Assembly (NCBI GenBank): GCA_947491025.1
Contig: CANLIC010000001.1
Span: 124,001-188,000 of the forward strand
DNA: 64,000 bases
Source of the DNA: Myxococcales bacterium
GTDB taxonomy: Bacteria > Myxococcota_A > UBA9042
Direction: 5' to 3'
The translations under genes were made by a program, and so were the position numbers. Below, piece by piece: positions 1 to 8,741 of the stretch. Under the pieces are notes generated by a model that saw only the letters and a list, made by a program, of their open reading frames with translations, made no database searches and had not been told where the DNA came from. The stretch's first letter is position 1. The number at the start of each line of letters is the position of its first letter.

Positions 1-53
1 ACGTGGCCGCCGGTCCCTCCGCCGGCGATGGCGACCTGCAAGCGCGCGCTCAT
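1..53 (-). CDS. murG: MurG N-terminus, cut by window edge
   Basis: Only the first 17 codons are present; the gene continues beyond position 1. The visible peptide contains the glycine-rich GGGTGGH motif that opens MurG, the glycosyltransferase that adds GlcNAc from UDP-GlcNAc to lipid I to make lipid II on the inner face of the membrane. The ATG (53-51) overlaps the ftsW stop as ATGA, so the two are translationally coupled. Its place directly after ftsW is the standard dcw order. Identity rests on this short motif and on context. Confidence 0.85.
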   Translation of the reverse strand, partial: MSARLQVAIAGGGTGGH

Positions 54-1468
54 GGCGACCGCCGGGGGCGCAGGACGCGCGTGTTGCCCGGCGACCGATA
101 GCGCCGAATCAGGTTGCCGGGAGACCAGCCCGAGACGTCGAAAAATCGGCCGTCGCGTGCGGGCCGCGCCTCGGCGAAGCGGGGAGAGCCGCCGCGCCCC
201 ACGTTGAGCAGCACGCCGATGGAGAACGCCATGAGAATCAAGGAAGTGCCGCCGAAGGACACGAAGGGCAGCGTCAGGCCCTTGGTCGGCAGGAGCTGGA
301 GCACGACGCCGAAGTTGACCGCGGCCTGGGTTCCGATCAGCAGCAGAATGCCGAACGCCAACATGCGGCCGAACTCGTCGCGCGCGCCGCGAACGGTGGC
401 CATGCCGGCGACGAGAAGCCAGATGAAGAGCAGCGCGACGACAGAGACGCCGACGACCCCCAGCTCCTCACCGATGATCGCCAATACGAAGTCGGTGTGG
501 GCCTCTGGCAGGTAACCGAGCTTCTGCTGACTGGCGCCGAGGCCACGGCCGAAGGGTCCGCCCATCGCCACGGCGAGCAGGGAGTTGGCGAGCTGGTAGC
601 CCTTGCCGTGGAAGTCCTCGAAGGGGTCGAACCAGGCCTTGAAGCGGCCGAGGCGCATGGGGTTCTGAGCGATGAAGGCGGCTGCGGCGAAGACGGCGAG
701 CAGGCCGGAACCGAGTAGCGGCGCGACGCGGGCGCCGGCGACGAAAGCCATGCCGAAGAGCAGAACTCCGAGCACCATGCAGGTGCCCATGTCGGGCTGG
801 CCCATCAAAAGGCCGACGCAGACGACAAAGATCGCGACGTGCGGCAGGAGCCCGCTCGACACCGTCTGCAAGGCGCCGCGCTCGGCCTTGCTGACCAGCG
901 AGCGCGCCATGTAGAGCACAAAAGCGACCTTGGCGAACTCGGCCGGCTGAAAGCTCTGGCCACCGATGATGAGCCAGCGCCGCGCGTTGTTGCGGACCTC
1001 GCCGAACACCAGCACGGCGATGAGCAGGACGAATGCGACCGCAAAGGCCGTCGGGGCCAGCCGCCGCCAGAGCTGGTAGGGGATCTGCATGCCAGCGATC
1101 ATCGCGACGCCAGCGATGGCGGCGTAGCGCAGGTGGCGGGTCAGAAAATACAGCTCGTCCTGGTGCTTATGGACGGCTTCGAAGTAGGACGCCGAGAACG
1201 ACATGGTGACGCCGAGGCCGCACAGGAGGAGCGTCGCGGTCAGCAGTTGCCAGTTCATGCCGGGCGGGTGCGGTGTCAGCCCCTCTGGGCTCGGCTCGAC
1301 CGGCGGACGGGCGTGGGAAACGCGGGTCGGCCCGCCGAGCAGGCCATCTTCCGACCACGCCTCTGCGCTTTCAGGTGCCGCGCCGACCACCGCCGACGCC
1401 GTCGACCAAGCCGCGGAATCGGCGGCGGGCGCGAGGCGGTCATCGACGGCGGCGGCTCGAGAGAACAT
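50..1468 (-). CDS. ftsW: Septal peptidoglycan polymerase FtsW (SEDS family)
   Basis: 472 aa multi-spanning membrane protein of the SEDS family, which polymerises lipid II at the septum together with its partner transpeptidase FtsI, encoded upstream in this cluster. About ten hydrophobic segments run from residue 71 to 430. Typical SEDS stretches are visible, such as the QPDMGT loop and the conserved C-terminal PFVSFGGTS motif. The start at 1468 has an AAGGAG ribosome site 8 nt upstream. It gives an unusual 70-residue Ala/Pro-rich polar N-terminus before the first membrane helix; an internal Met at residue 71 would give a standard-length protein. The gene lies only 24 nt after mraY, where murD would normally sit, and overlaps murG. 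RodA is the main alternative but dcw context argues for FtsW. Confidence 0.93.
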   Translation of the reverse strand: MFSRAAAVDDRLAPAADSAAWSTASAVVGAAPESAEAWSEDGLLGGPTRVSHARPPVEPSPEGLTPHPPGMNWQLLTATLLLCGLGVTMSFSASYFEAVHKHQDELYFLTRHLRYAAIAGVAMIAGMQIPYQLWRRLAPTAFAVAFVLLIAVLVFGEVRNNARRWLIIGGQSFQPAEFAKVAFVLYMARSLVSKAERGALQTVSSGLLPHVAIFVVCVGLLMGQPDMGTCMVLGVLLFGMAFVAGARVAPLLGSGLLAVFAAAAFIAQNPMRLGRFKAWFDPFEDFHGKGYQLANSLLAVAMGGPFGRGLGASQQKLGYLPEAHTDFVLAIIGEELGVVGVSVVALLFIWLLVAGMATVRGARDEFGRMLAFGILLLIGTQAAVNFGVVLQLLPTKGLTLPFVSFGGTSLILMAFSIGVLLNVGRGGSPRFAEARPARDGRFFDVSGWSPGNLIRRYRSPGNTRVLRPRRSP

Positions 1469-1492
1469 GGGGACGACTCCTTGAAGGGGCGA

Positions 1493-2626
1493 TCAGCGGA
1501 GCTTGAGGCTGGCGAGGGCGACGAGGGCGAGCAGGAACGAGGCGATCCAGAACCGAATCGTCACCCGTGGCTCCGGCCAGCCGAGCTTTTCGAAGTGGTG
1601 ATGGATGGGCGCCATCTTGAGGACACGCTTGCCGGTGTAGCGAAAGGTGTAGCGCTGGACGATGACGGAGAGCATCTCGACGATGAAGACACCGCCGATG
1701 ATGACGGTCAGCAGCTCGTTCTTGGACAGCACGGCGAACATGCCGAGGGTGCCGCCCAAGGCGAGTGCCCCGACGTCGCCCATAAAGACCTGCGCCGGGA
1801 ACGTGTTGAACCAGAGAAAGCCGATCCCGGCGCCCACCACCGCCGCCGCAACCGGCGTCAACTCGGAGATGCCGGCGACCTTCGGGATCAGCAGGTAGTC
1901 GCTCGGCACGAAGCGGTGGATGGTACCGTCGACCTGGAAGCCGAGGCTTGCGCCCGCGAGGTAGCAGAGGATGCCGTAGACGCCGGCGGCAACGATGATG
2001 GGGCCGATGGCGAGGCCGTCGAGGCCATCGGTGAAGTTGACGGCATTCGACATGCCGACGACCGCGACGGTGGCGAACGAGGCGTAGAGCCACCACGGCA
2101 TCTCAATGGCGAACTTCGTCGAGCTGACGAAGGGGACATAGAAGCGCGTATCCGCGAGCTCCGGGCCGAGCAGGCCGCCATAGAGCGCAGCGAAGATGCC
2201 GCCGGCAGTGCCGAACTGGACGAGAAGCTTCACTTTCTCGCTGACGCCCTTGCTGTTTCGGTCGCGTATCTTGAGGTAGTCGTCGAAAAAGCCGAGCACG
2301 CCAAAAACCAGCGTGGGCACGAGGACCAGCCAGACGTGGAGGCTGGCGAGATCGCCCCATAGCAGGACTGTCAGCGTCAGCGCCACCAGCATCAGGATGC
2401 CGCCCATGGTCGGGGTCCCGCGCTTGGAAAAGTGCGAGTCCGGGCCGTCGTCGCGTACGACCTGGCCGAGCTGGCGCGCCGCCATGCGCTGGATGAACCA
2501 TGGATAGAGCAGCAGGCCGATGATGAGCGCGGTCGCCGCCGCGCCAATGCTCCGGAACGTCACATATCGAAAGACGTTCATGCCGCCGAAGTCGTCGCGC
2601 AGAAGGTCCGAAAGCCAGAGGAACAT
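1493..2626 (-). CDS. mraY: Phospho-N-acetylmuramoyl-pentapeptide transferase MraY
   Basis: 377 aa polytopic membrane enzyme that transfers phospho-MurNAc-pentapeptide from UDP to undecaprenyl phosphate, giving lipid I. Family motifs are clear: the TPTMGG block near residue 52, the FFDDYLK acidic motif near residue 112, the NFTDGLDGLA stretch near residue 197, and the APIHHHFE histidine motif near residue 340. Length is typical. The start ATG shares one base with the stop of the upstream murE/murF gene (TGATG), indicating coupling. The downstream neighbour is ftsW rather than murD. Confidence 0.97.
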   Translation of the reverse strand: MFLWLSDLLRDDFGGMNVFRYVTFRSIGAAATALIIGLLLYPWFIQRMAARQLGQVVRDDGPDSHFSKRGTPTMGGILMLVALTLTVLLWGDLASLHVWLVLVPTLVFGVLGFFDDYLKIRDRNSKGVSEKVKLLVQFGTAGGIFAALYGGLLGPELADTRFYVPFVSSTKFAIEMPWWLYASFATVAVVGMSNAVNFTDGLDGLAIGPIIVAAGVYGILCYLAGASLGFQVDGTIHRFVPSDYLLIPKVAGISELTPVAAAVVGAGIGFLWFNTFPAQVFMGDVGALALGGTLGMFAVLSKNELLTVIIGGVFIVEMLSVIVQRYTFRYTGKRVLKMAPIHHHFEKLGWPEPRVTIRFWIASFLLALVALASLKLR

Positions 2627-5600
2627 CAGACCACCTCCGTCGGCCGGAGCCAGGGCGTCATCGCGAGCACCACGCGCTCGAGGCGAGCGCCGCGCGAGCC
2701 CTTGACCAGAATGGTGCCGGTGCCACCGGCCGCGCCGCGGATGGCTCCGCCACGACGCAAGGCGGCCACGGCGACCTCTGCGGCCCTCGTGGCTGCGGCA
2801 TCGGTGATGTCGCCAGCGACTGCCTCTGCTGCGACGCCAGCGGCGTTCGCCGCCGCGACCATGGCCGTCGCGAAAGGTCCAACCGCCACCAGGGCGTCGG
2901 CGTGGCCGGCGCAGGCGGCAGCGACGCGCTCGTGCAACGCCTCAGCAGTGGCGCCTAGCTCGCGCATCTCGCCGAGCACGGCGACGCGCGGGCCAGCACA
3001 GGTGCCGAGTGTGCGCAGCGCCGCTTCGACCGACGCGGGGTTGGCGTTATAACAGTCCTCGAGGATCAGGACGTCGCCGAGCTGCAGCGGACGCATGCGC
3101 TGGCCCACGGGCTCGTAGCGCTGCAGCTGCCACGCCGCGGCTTCGGGGTCGTCACCCAGGATGCTGGCGACCGCGAGCGCGCCGAGGGCGTTGTCGACCA
3201 TGTGAGCGCCGAGCGCCGGCAGGTCGATGGCAACCCGCTTGCCGAAAACGTCAGCCACGAAGCGCTGGCGATGCCCGACGACCTGCACGTTGCCGGCGAC
3301 ACCGACGTCTGCCCCTACGGTGGCGCCGAAGGTCACGACGCGCTGGCCACGCCGCCGCAGTTGGGCGAGGAAGGGTGCGATGATGTCGAGGCCCGCGGGC
3401 GCGAACGCGACACCTTCCGGCGGCAGCGCCATCAAGAGCGCCGCCTTCTCGGCCGCCACCGCCTCGATGGTGAGCATCCGCTCGAGGTGGGCCTCACCGA
3501 CGCTGGTGATGAGGCCATGCTGCGGCTCGGCAATGCGGGCCAACTCGGCGATCTCGCCGGGCTCGTTCATGCCCATCTCGACGACCGCCAGTTCGTGGGC
3601 TGCCGCGAGCGCAAAGAGGGTCTGTGGCACGCCGATGCGGTTGTTGTGGTTGGCAAAGGTGGCGTGGACGGCTCCGAACGGGGACAGCGCGAGGGCCGTC
3701 AGCTCCTTGGTCGAGGTCTTGCCGTTGCTGCCGGTGATGCCAACGACCACGCCGCCCCAACGCCGCCGCGCCGCCCGGCCGAGATCGCCGAGTGCGACCA
3801 AGCTGTCGGCCACTTCGACGATGTAGGCCCCCTGCGCTGCCGCCAGCGCCAGGTGCTCGTCGCCCCGGCCCGCCTCGACGATGACGCCGGCGGCGCCGCC
3901 ACGCAGGGCCGCCTCGACGAAGGTGTGGCCGTCGAAGCGCTCGCCGCGCAGGGCCACAAAGAGCACGCCCGCCGCCGCCGCGCGCGAATCGCTGCTGATC
4001 GCCGAAGCCTGGCGTTGGCCCGGGCAACCCAGGAGGCCCGCGACGGCCTTGGCCACGCCGACGCCGCTCAGGTCGATGGCGATGGGCACCCATGGCTCTG
4101 GCGACGACCCGCTTGTCACGGCGATCTGCGCTGCATTCGGCTCCTGCGTGGTGGATGGACTCCCCGAGGCGCCAGGGCTTCGGGGAGCGTCCATCCGCGC
4201 CCTTCCCGCACCAGTCGTCGGCCGCCGCTGCCGAAGCCAGTGGTCGAGCCGCTCGGCGTCCGAGAAGGGCACGACCCTGTCGCCAAGGGTCTGCGTCGTC
4301 TCGTGTCCCTTGCCGGCAACGACAAGGACGTCGCCGGCGCGGACGCCGCCGACCGCGCGGCGAATGGCGGCGTCGCGGTCGACCTCGGCCAGGACCACGG
4401 CCGGCGTGGGCACGTCGTCGGCACCTGGGATGCCCGCCGTAGCGAGAACGGACGGGACCAGCTTCTCCACGAGCTGACCGCCGGAGGCGCGTGCGCCTGC
4501 GCAGATCTGCTCGACGATTTCAGCCGGTGGCTCGCTACGCGGGTTGTCAGACGTCACGATGACGACGTCAGCGCCGAGCGCCGCGATGGCGCCCATCTGC
4601 GGCCGCTTGCCCCGGTCGCGGTCGCCGCCGCAGCCAAAGACGACGAAAAGCCGGCCGCCCGGCGCGCACAGCGCGCGGGTGGTCAGCAGTGTGCGCTCGA
4701 GGGCATCGGGGCTGTGGGCATAGTCGACGAGCGCCAACACGCCTTGGTCGTTTTCGACCGGCTGCAGACGGCCGGCCGGAGCGAGGAGCCCGGCACCGCC
4801 GCGCTGCAGCGCCGCATCGTCTACCCCGCAGGCCGCGGCCAAAAGCACGGCGACGACGAGGTTCTCGGCGTTGTGACGGCCGACCACCGGTGCCCGCAGC
4901 GCCAGCGGGGCCGCGCCGGTACGGCAGAGGCGCAGCGAGAGCCCGTCGCGGTCGCTGCGCAAGGCCGTGGCCCGCACGGCAGCGCCCGAGGCTGCTGCCA
5001 AGGTGAAGCCGGTCGCCAACCCCTCGGCGACAAGGCGCGCCGCAGCGGCGTCATCGCAGTTGGCGAAGCAGCGGTCGGAGGGAAGCCCGAAGTCGGTGAA
5101 GAGGCGCCGCTTGGCGGCGGCGTAGGCGTCCATGTTGCCGTGATAGTCGAGGTGATCGACGGTCAGGTTGGTGTAGGCCGCCGCCCGCAGCCGCGTGCCT
5201 GCCAGACGCTCTTGATCCAGGGCGTGCGAGCTGGCCTCGATGGCGACCAGGGCGAAGCCTTCGTCGCGCAGCGCCGCCAAACGCCGCTGCAGATCGGCCC
5301 CATCTGGCGTGGTCAGGCCGCCGGGCCGCACGCCTTCGGGCGTCCACAGGCCGAGCGTGCCGAGGGCGCAGGCGCGCACACCGGCGGCGGCAGCGAGCTG
5401 GGCGACGAACACGGCCGTCGTGCTCTTGCCGTTGGTGCCGGTGACGGCGACGACGTCCATCGCGTGCGAGGGGTGGCCGTGCAGCGCGGCGGCCAAGAGG
5501 CCGATGGCGCGTCTTGCTGAGGTGACCTGGAGGACGGGGAGCGCCAACTTTTCGGCCTTGGCGGCGATGGCATCTGCCGGGGCGTCGGTCACAATCGCCG

Positions 5601-5832
5601 AGGCGCCAGCGATGGCCGCTGCGTCGGCGTAGGCCCAGCCGTCGTGTCGCTCGCCGCGCACGGCGACGAAGACGGCTCCCGGCCCAACCGCCCGCGAGTC
5701 GCAGACGACGTCTTTGACCGCCACGTGCCCGGCCGTCGAGGACGTCGCCCAAGGCAGCTGGCCGCGCAGGCCCAGAGGCTCGCCAACCGCCGCGACGAGC
5801 TCGGCCAGGGTCAGGCATGGGGCGCGGGTCAC
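2626..5832 (-). CDS. murE/murF: MurE-MurF fusion protein (bifunctional Mur ligase)
   Basis: One uninterrupted 1068-aa frame holding two complete Mur ligases. Residues 1 to about 535 are MurE, which adds the third amino acid to UDP-MurNAc-L-Ala-D-Glu: ATP loop TGTNGKST at 131-138, the lysine region AAKRRLF near 241 that is carbamylated in the family, DNPR at 429-432 (the signature for meso-diaminopimelate as substrate) and GKGHE near 507. A polar Pro/Ser/Gly linker spans about 536-580. Residues about 581-1068 are MurF, which adds D-Ala-D-Ala: DSRA near 615, ATP loop GSNGKTS near 701, the HNNRIGVP block, and the ECYNANP-like EDCYNANP motif. The two genes are normally separate neighbours. Start ATG overlaps the ftsI stop by 4 nt. 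Both active-site sets look intact. Confidence 0.95.
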   Translation of the reverse strand: MTRAPCLTLAELVAAVGEPLGLRGQLPWATSSTAGHVAVKDVVCDSRAVGPGAVFVAVRGERHDGWAYADAAAIAGASAIVTDAPADAIAAKAEKLALPVLQVTSARRAIGLLAAALHGHPSHAMDVVAVTGTNGKSTTAVFVAQLAAAAGVRACALGTLGLWTPEGVRPGGLTTPDGADLQRRLAALRDEGFALVAIEASSHALDQERLAGTRLRAAAYTNLTVDHLDYHGNMDAYAAAKRRLFTDFGLPSDRCFANCDDAAAARLVAEGLATGFTLAAASGAAVRATALRSDRDGLSLRLCRTGAAPLALRAPVVGRHNAENLVVAVLLAAACGVDDAALQRGGAGLLAPAGRLQPVENDQGVLALVDYAHSPDALERTLLTTRALCAPGGRLFVVFGCGGDRDRGKRPQMGAIAALGADVVIVTSDNPRSEPPAEIVEQICAGARASGGQLVEKLVPSVLATAGIPGADDVPTPAVVLAEVDRDAAIRRAVGGVRAGDVLVVAGKGHETTQTLGDRVVPFSDAERLDHWLRQRRPTTGAGRARMDAPRSPGASGSPSTTQEPNAAQIAVTSGSSPEPWVPIAIDLSGVGVAKAVAGLLGCPGQRQASAISSDSRAAAAGVLFVALRGERFDGHTFVEAALRGGAAGVIVEAGRGDEHLALAAAQGAYIVEVADSLVALGDLGRAARRRWGGVVVGITGSNGKTSTKELTALALSPFGAVHATFANHNNRIGVPQTLFALAAAHELAVVEMGMNEPGEIAELARIAEPQHGLITSVGEAHLERMLTIEAVAAEKAALLMALPPEGVAFAPAGLDIIAPFLAQLRRRGQRVVTFGATVGADVGVAGNVQVVGHRQRFVADVFGKRVAIDLPALGAHMVDNALGALAVASILGDDPEAAAWQLQRYEPVGQRMRPLQLGDVLILEDCYNANPASVEAALRTLGTCAGPRVAVLGEMRELGATAEALHERVAAACAGHADALVAVGPFATAMVAAANAAGVAAEAVAGDITDAAATRAAEVAVAALRRGGAIRGAAGGTGTILVKGSRGARLERVVLAMTPWLRPTEVV

Positions 5833-8687
5833 GGCGCGCTCCCCGCCACGGTCGGCGCCGCCGACCCGGGCTTGGCCGGCGTCGCCGGCGGCGGCGGCAC
5901 AGCGACCGAAACCTGCGAGGATCGGCGCGCAAAAGAGACCTCGACCGAGGCGCCGGGGGCGAGTTGGGCTCGCGCGGCCGGGCGCTGGGATGCGGCGACC
6001 CCGCTGCCGACCACGTGGAGCCGCAGCCCGACCAGCTGCAACGCGGCGCGCGCAGCGACGATGGGCAGGCCCTGGAGATCGGGCACTTCGACGGCGGCCT
6101 GTGCCTCGGGCGGTGGCGCCTCGACCTTCGGCTTGGGCGGCGGCGCGGCCTGGACGAGCGGCTTCGGCACGATGGGCCGCGGAGCGCCGGCGACGAGTGC
6201 GACCGGGCTGGCACCGCTCCGCGGCGGCGGCGCAGCGGCGGGCACGGGCGGCTGCGCAGCTTTGGCCGCTGCGACGCCGGCCGGGTTGCCCTTGTCTGCG
6301 GCTGCCTGTCCTGCCGCAGCGAGCGCGGCGCCGCCTGGAACCGGGGCTTGCGGGGGAACCTGCGCAGCGACGACCCCTGCCGGGGCCTGCACGTCGGGAG
6401 CGGTGCCTGGCGTGACCGAGGCCGCTGCCGGGCGCGCCTCGTCGGCGCGGCGCTGGATGGCCTGGCGCTCCGCTCGGAGGCGCGCTGCCTCTGGGTCGTC
6501 GGCAGAGAGATAGGGCGCGCCTGGGCTCTTTTGCACCGCCAAGTACGGCAGGGCGAAGCGGGCGATCTCCCGGACGATGGGCGCCGCGATCGCGCCGCCG
6601 GTGCGGATGATCTCGCCGCCAGGGCCGACTTTGCGCGGCGTGTCGACGGCCACAAAGATGGCCAGCCGCGGCTTCTCACGGGGGATCAGCGCGATGAAGC
6701 TGGCGACCCAGTGCGTCGGCGAGTAGCCGCCCGGTCCCACCTGCTGCGCGGTGCCGGTCTTGCCGACGACCTTGTAGTCGTCCAGTCGGGCCCGCCGCGC
6801 CGTGCCGCCGGGCTCGCAGACCAGGGCCATGGCATCGATGACCTTCGCGGCCGTCGCCTCGGAGACCACCCGCCGCCCGGGCTCCAGCTCAAAGGTCTGC
6901 CGCGTGCCGTCGGGAGCCACGATCGCCCGCACCAAGCGGGGCCGCTGGTGGAGGCCGCCGCGGCCGATGGTCGCAAAAGCGTTGGTCAGCTGGAGGGCGG
7001 TCACGGCGACGCCCTGCCCGAAGGCGATGTTGGCGAGATTGACCGGCAGCCAGGTCTCACCCGGGCGGAGCTGGCCGCCGATCTCGTCGACCAGGCCGAC
7101 CTCGCTGCGCGCGCCGATGCCGAATGCACGCAGCGACTGGTCCAGCGCCGTGCGGCCCAATCGCATCGCGATTTTGCCGATGGCGACGTTGGAGCTGTAC
7201 TTGATGGCCTCGGCGGCGCTCATCTCCCCGTGCGGATGGGCGTCTTTGATCAGCTTGCCAGGCACATAGAGGCCCCCCGAAGTGGCGAAGCGCTCCTCGG
7301 GCCGCACCTTGCCGGCCTCGAGGGCGGCGGCGTAGGTCAAGACCTTGAGCGTAGAGCCGGGCTCGAAGAGGTCCTGAATGGCGCGATTGCGGCCAGCGGA
7401 CGCAGGCGTCTCTTCGACCTTGTCGGGGTCGACGGTCGGCGACTGCGCCATCGCCAGCACCTCGGCGCTCGCGATGTCGATGACGACGGCCACGGCAAAG
7501 TCGGCGCTGGCCTCGGCGACGCCTTGCGTCAGCAGCTTCTCGGTCACCGCCTGCAACGTCTTGTCGAGGGTCAGCTCCACCGACCGGCCGGCGTAGCGAG
7601 CGGTATCCGGCGTCCCTTGCGGATAGAGCACCGTGCCGTCGCGCATGCCGGTGACGGTGAGGCGGACCTCCTGGCCAGCGACGAGGCTGGCAAACGTCTT
7701 CTCGACGTTGCCCTGCCAGTGCGGGTGCCCGATGACAGCGCCGGCGATGGAGCCGCCCGGGTGGTGGCGGCGAAAGTGCGGCTCGATCGCGAGGCCAGGC
7801 AACCGGCCGTCGTTGATCAAGCGCTGCAGCGTCTGCCGCTGGCTCAGGCTGATGTCGGGCAGGAGCACGACGTAGCCCCTGTCGCGGCTGAGCCGCTCGC
7901 GCAGCTCGGCTTTCGGCGCGCCCGTGGTCTCATGCACGAGATCGACGGCCACCTCGCGGTAGACGTCGGCCACCGCGGACCTCGGCAGCAGGTCGTCGTA
8001 AAGCGCGGCCCGACGCCGCTTGCAATCCGAGCGCTCGGGCAGCGCCCAGCCGTAGAGGCGCGGGTGAGCGTCGCAGGCGAGGGCGGCGACGAATCGGGCG
8101 GCGCCGGCGCGCAAGTTATCGAAAGCGCGCACCTTCGGCATCGGCACCAAGGGCACGTCGTCGCATGACTCGCGAGCGGGATCGCATGGCTGGAGCCGGT
8201 TGCGCCACCAGCGCGGGTCGGCGACCAGCCGGTCTGAGCGGACATCGGTCGCCAGGGGCGCGCCGTGACGGTCGCGTATGTCGCCGCTGCGGGTGCGGAT
8301 GACGGCCGTGCGCGCGCTGTTTTTCGCGGCGTGGTGCTCGATCTGGTCGACGTGGGCGACGTGCCAATAGGTCGCGCCGACGCCTACGAGCAGGTAGCCG
8401 GCGATGAGCCAGAGCGCGGCCCGCGCGCGCTCTACCGAGCGGACGTAGCGCGCGGCGGGGGTGTGGCCGGCGCGGTCGCGGCGTTGCCAACGGCCGGGGG
8501 CGCGCGGGACGACGGTATCGCCCTGCAGGTGCCGCAGGTCGTGGGGATCGCCAGCTTCGTCGTCGAGGACGCGCTCGCCTGCTGCAGCGCCAGAAGCCGA
8601 AGCCGGCGGGGACGCGACGCCAGACGCAGCGAACGCGTCGCCGTCTTCCGTCCCCTGCCCCGTCTGCGCCTCGTCTACGCCCGTCAC
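5829..8687 (-). CDS. ftsI: Division transpeptidase FtsI/PBP3 with C-terminal PASTA domain
   Basis: Class B penicillin-binding protein that cross-links septal peptidoglycan as partner of FtsW. Counting from the longest frame (GTG at 8720), a membrane anchor lies near 102-120, the dimerisation domain follows, and the transpeptidase motifs are intact: STLK 456-459 (catalytic Ser), SSN 509-511 and KTG 654-656. A long Ala/Pro-rich linker (about 740-860) leads to one PASTA domain (about 870-925). Single C-terminal PASTA domains are known in FtsI-like proteins of sporulating and some delta-type bacteria. I prefer the GTG at 8687 because a strong GGGGGAGG ribosome site precedes it. The roughly 90-residue polar cytoplasmic tail is longer than usual. 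Confidence 0.93.
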   Translation of the reverse strand: MTGVDEAQTGQGTEDGDAFAASGVASPPASASGAAAGERVLDDEAGDPHDLRHLQGDTVVPRAPGRWQRRDRAGHTPAARYVRSVERARAALWLIAGYLLVGVGATYWHVAHVDQIEHHAAKNSARTAVIRTRSGDIRDRHGAPLATDVRSDRLVADPRWWRNRLQPCDPARESCDDVPLVPMPKVRAFDNLRAGAARFVAALACDAHPRLYGWALPERSDCKRRRAALYDDLLPRSAVADVYREVAVDLVHETTGAPKAELRERLSRDRGYVVLLPDISLSQRQTLQRLINDGRLPGLAIEPHFRRHHPGGSIAGAVIGHPHWQGNVEKTFASLVAGQEVRLTVTGMRDGTVLYPQGTPDTARYAGRSVELTLDKTLQAVTEKLLTQGVAEASADFAVAVVIDIASAEVLAMAQSPTVDPDKVEETPASAGRNRAIQDLFEPGSTLKVLTYAAALEAGKVRPEERFATSGGLYVPGKLIKDAHPHGEMSAAEAIKYSSNVAIGKIAMRLGRTALDQSLRAFGIGARSEVGLVDEIGGQLRPGETWLPVNLANIAFGQGVAVTALQLTNAFATIGRGGLHQRPRLVRAIVAPDGTRQTFELEPGRRVVSEATAAKVIDAMALVCEPGGTARRARLDDYKVVGKTGTAQQVGPGGYSPTHWVASFIALIPREKPRLAIFVAVDTPRKVGPGGEIIRTGGAIAAPIVREIARFALPYLAVQKSPGAPYLSADDPEAARLRAERQAIQRRADEARPAAASVTPGTAPDVQAPAGVVAAQVPPQAPVPGGAALAAAGQAAADKGNPAGVAAAKAAQPPVPAAAPPPRSGASPVALVAGAPRPIVPKPLVQAAPPPKPKVEAPPPEAQAAVEVPDLQGLPIVAARAALQLVGLRLHVVGSGVAASQRPAARAQLAPGASVEVSFARRSSQVSVAVPPPPATPAKPGSAAPTVAGSAP

Positions 8688-8741
8688 GATTGCCCTCCCC
8701 CTCGACCCTTGCGCCGGCACCGCCGGTCCGCCCTGCCCCGG

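Noticed and set aside
3202..5520. 772-codon plus-strand frame opposite murE/murF
   Set aside because: Shadow frame produced by codon bias; the minus strand encodes intact Mur ligase motifs.
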